Positions 17,499 to 19,595 of a stretch of 19,595 nt of DNA are shown here, piece by piece. How positions within the stretch are numbered: the first letter of the stretch is position 1; each line of letters starts with the position of its first letter. The stretch covers positions 82,347 through 101,941 of the forward strand of contig WELB01000139.1 of NCBI GenBank assembly GCA_009602725.1. The letters are read 5' to 3'. The notes under the pieces were generated by a model, which worked only from the letters and a program-made list of their open reading frames with translations, was not told where the DNA came from and did no database searches. This DNA comes from Spirogloea muscicola (taxonomy: Eukaryota > Streptophyta > Zygnematophyceae > Spirogloeales > Spirogloeaceae). The position numbers and the translations under genes were made by a program.

Positions 17499-18640
17499 CC
17501 TTCAAGGAGGGGCTGTTAGTGGTGAACTGTGAAGATGGCTTGGACATCAGTGGCAGATGGAGCTCCCGGCGGGCACGCGGGCGTCGGAGGCGTCCTCCGC
17601 GCCAGGGTGGCAACTACCCCGCAGCTTCCCATGCAATGAGCATGTTGTGGCTGCCACCTTGAGGCAGTGATGATAGGCGAGGTTCCACTGTGGGGCATGC
17701 AAAGTGCAGCAGACTTCTGCTTCGGGTTTCGCCATGCCTTGTGAGTGGGCACCTTGCTCCCCTAGTGAGCCATAGCGCGCTGTCAGGTTGTCTGCCACCT
17801 AACAACAACAAGCAAGTCCGCCCCCAATTGCTGCAGAGTTTGGTAGAGCTTGACTTTCATGTACAGTCACAAGAGCCGTTCAACAGCGACGCACTCGTCC
17901 TCTTTGCCATTGCTGACCTTCACTGTATGCTGGGTCTGCATGCAGGCTGCCCTGTCTGCGCTTGGCATTGCTCTCTACGCAGTCAGGGATGGTCCTTGTG
18001 CTTCGTTCCAGACCAACGACTTTGTGGCTGCACTGTGCCCGCCAACTGCCATCCGATTTTGTTCCGCCTGGCTGGAAGCACGGACCTATGCGACCATTGG
18101 GGTCTTGCTTCCACAGCATACGTCGTCATCAGGAATAGCACAGAAACTCAGCGTACACCGCATGTCACCAGCTCTCTGTCATGCATTGGTGCATGCAACG
18201 CAAAGCACACAATGATTCTTCGCTGACACCAATGATCAAGGCTGCGACAGCACTCAATCAGCTGGGGACAGCATTGTTGGCCAGTGTCTGTTTTTGAGCA
18301 TATGCCTGGAGAGCGCAGCAAGCTGGAGGTCGGCCACTCTTCAGTCGCTATGTTTAGGGCAGCAGCAGCACAGACAGGCCCCCACAGGTGTGTGGCAGGC
18401 AAAGCTGGCAAGGGGCGTGCCCCGAGCAGAGTGCACCTCTGTTTGAGGCAAGCACCACGTGGCCAGTGCTCAGCTCTTGCGAAGGCGCTCAGGCGCAGTG
18501 GGCCACCTTTACCGGCTCCGTAAGTCGACTCTCCTGCCGCCTGCGAGGCCACTTGGGTGACACAGGATGCTTTCTGCTTGGTGCGCTGAGGCTGCCGCCG
18601 CAGTCCACAAGCGGGCAGCGGCAGGCATGATGTGGTGATG
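17499..18640 (+). other. Unassigned region with exon-like pieces (possible unknown or decayed gene)
   Basis: The first part should include the RCL1 3' UTR. Beyond it, several + stretches look like exons without forming a gene I can name. 17667-17741 reads EAVMIGEVPLWGMQSAADFC and FGFRHAL, then gtgagtgg. 17946-18160, after ..tgcatgcag, reads AALSALGIALYAVRDGPC, FVAALCPPTAIRFCSAWLEA and RTYATIGVLL. 18427-18519 reads SAPLFEASTTWPVLSSCEGA, then gtaagtcg. Splice-like borders and tidy frames suggest either a real unknown gene or remains of one. No start codon, stop or family could be fixed. Confidence 0.3.
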
Positions 18641-18719
18641 GATGAGAGAGGGCCACAGCGGCCGGATCATTAAAGCACAAAAGGAAGCACTTAAGTGAGG
18701 GCCTCACAAGGCGGCAGGA

Positions 18720-19330
18720 GTGTCTTTGAAAGGAAGGAAGTGGCTCACCCCACGGGGCGAGGGCTGTGAAAGAGAAGAAATAACAAAGAGAAAGAAATCA
18801 GCTCTTCCAGATTGACAGCAATGGCTGTGAGAGGCCAGCAGCCCAAAAGAATGGACAAGCTGGCTGTGAAAGCCTGCCCCGAAGACAATTGACAAGGTCT
18901 CTGGGTCACGCTCCGCGGGCCAGCGCCGGGTTCAGACGATGTGACCCTCCGATCGGCGATCGACGTTCAGGTGCCGCGCCACGGCACGCCCCCCGCCGCG
19001 CACCGCTGCGGCTCCTGACGAGGAGATGCGGCCGCCACATACATAGGGAAACAGCGCTTCCAAATTGGCTGGTGGCTGTGAGAGGCCAGCCCAAAGGAAT
19101 GGACAAGGTCTGAACACAACACATACTGTAGAGAAAACAGCTCTTCCAATGTACTGCAGTGGCTGGGAAAGGCCAGCCCAAAAAGAATGTACAAAGTTCA
19201 AAGGGGGCCAGAAAAGCGCTAAAGAGGAACAGCTCGTCTGATATAAGGCAATGGCTGTGAGAGGCCAGCCCAAAGGAAGTGCCAGGAATGTACAAGGCTA
19301 AAAAGGACACAGCGACTCAAGTGGCCACTG
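18720..19330 (+). repeat. Cluster of small dispersed repeat units (GGCTGTGAGAGGCCAGCCC family)
   Basis: Successive copies at about 18761 (diverged), 18822, 18861, 19073, 19161 and 19252 follow the pattern GGCTGTGAGAGGCCAGCCC, then AAARGAATGGACAAGG. They are often preceded by a cagctcttcca or gcgcttcca block, and at 19161 followed by ggccagaaaagcgctaaag. The core has a GGCTG..CAGCC inverted pair. Between 18900 and 19040 a GC-rich insert (cacgctccgcgggccagcgccgg...) separates copies. Further copies occur at 1684, 1900 (inverted), 2312 and 4374 (inverted). The - frame here (18906-19310) translates these repeats and is not a gene. Confidence 0.7.
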
Positions 19331-19595
19331 GGTGGTCACTATCACTGTCCCCTGTTGAGCAGCCGCAGGTCAGAGAAAGTAGTCTCCGCCACTGGTCTCC
19401 GCCATCGCGCCAACCTCTGAGCCACCGTCGCCCCACGTTGGGAAGAGCGACCGCTCCGCCGCCTCGCCGGGGCCGTCTCGGTGGGCCCGTTCACTGGTGG
19501 GGGACTAACGACAAGGGCAGCAGCGCTCGCCCAGTGGCGAGCGGCTCCCGGCCGCCGCCGCCGCCGCTGCCGCCGCCGCTGCGTGCGCCGCCGCC
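19331..19595. other. Repeat-derived, GC-rich right edge
   Basis: The first 40 bases (tcactgtcccctgttgagcagccgcaggtcagag) match 2414-2446 and belong to the small-repeat family. The last 45 bases are a GCC/CCG run cut by the window end. No coding frame can be judged. Confidence 0.45.

Noticed and set aside
18906-19310. Long - frame with repeated LGWPLTAT / FGLASHSH-like segments, resembling a repeat protein.
   Set aside because: The repeats are the translated small dispersed repeat units; the frame breaks between units and has no family match.

Overview
The window looks like nuclear DNA of a green alga (Chlorophyta). It has GC-rich coding sequence, short GT-AG introns interrupting highly conserved genes, a plant/algal-type histidinol dehydrogenase and a plant/algal-type soluble DGAT3-like iron-sulfur protein. 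The stop codons of two intact genes are TAG, so the code is standard. Species cannot be told from the sequence alone.

The window splits into two halves. Positions 1-9.1 kb and 18.6-19.4 kb are repeat-rich with no intact gene. This part holds three copies of a long inverted-repeat (foldback) element, near 300-1290, 2780-4137 and 5010-5865, each with arms of about 350-550 bp facing a GC-rich loop. It also holds a GC-rich dispersed repeat (two copies), a small (~100-140 bp) non-autonomous repeat in at least eight places, one of them with a likely 9-bp target duplication, and a decayed fragment that looks like a reverse-transcriptase-type retroelement C-terminus. Finally there are two decayed, oppositely oriented pieces of a DDX11/CHL1-type iron-sulfur DNA helicase gene (5.9-7.9 kb on +, 8.5-8.0 kb on -). 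Both keep intron sequence and so derive from DNA duplication rather than retrocopying.

Positions 9.1-17.5 kb hold three intact genes that can be assembled exon by exon. (1) A DGAT3-like protein on + (9220-10109, one intron) has a thioredoxin-like [2Fe-2S] Cys cluster. (2) Histidinol dehydrogenase, the last step of histidine synthesis, lies on - (10549 to about 14939) in about 14 exons with all zinc and catalytic residues kept. (3) RCL1, the cyclase-like 18S rRNA processing factor, lies on + (15534-17498) in six exons that join to exactly 373 codons. The first two converge on a 0.44-kb spacer. HDH and RCL1 are head to head across about 0.6 kb of GC-rich DNA with CGG runs, a plausible shared promoter.

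Between 17.5 and 18.6 kb there are exon-like pieces that I could not assign. I found no metabolic link between the three intact genes; their adjacency looks like ordinary eukaryotic gene order. The most unusual content is the nested foldback and small-repeat landscape and the inverted helicase pseudogene pair.
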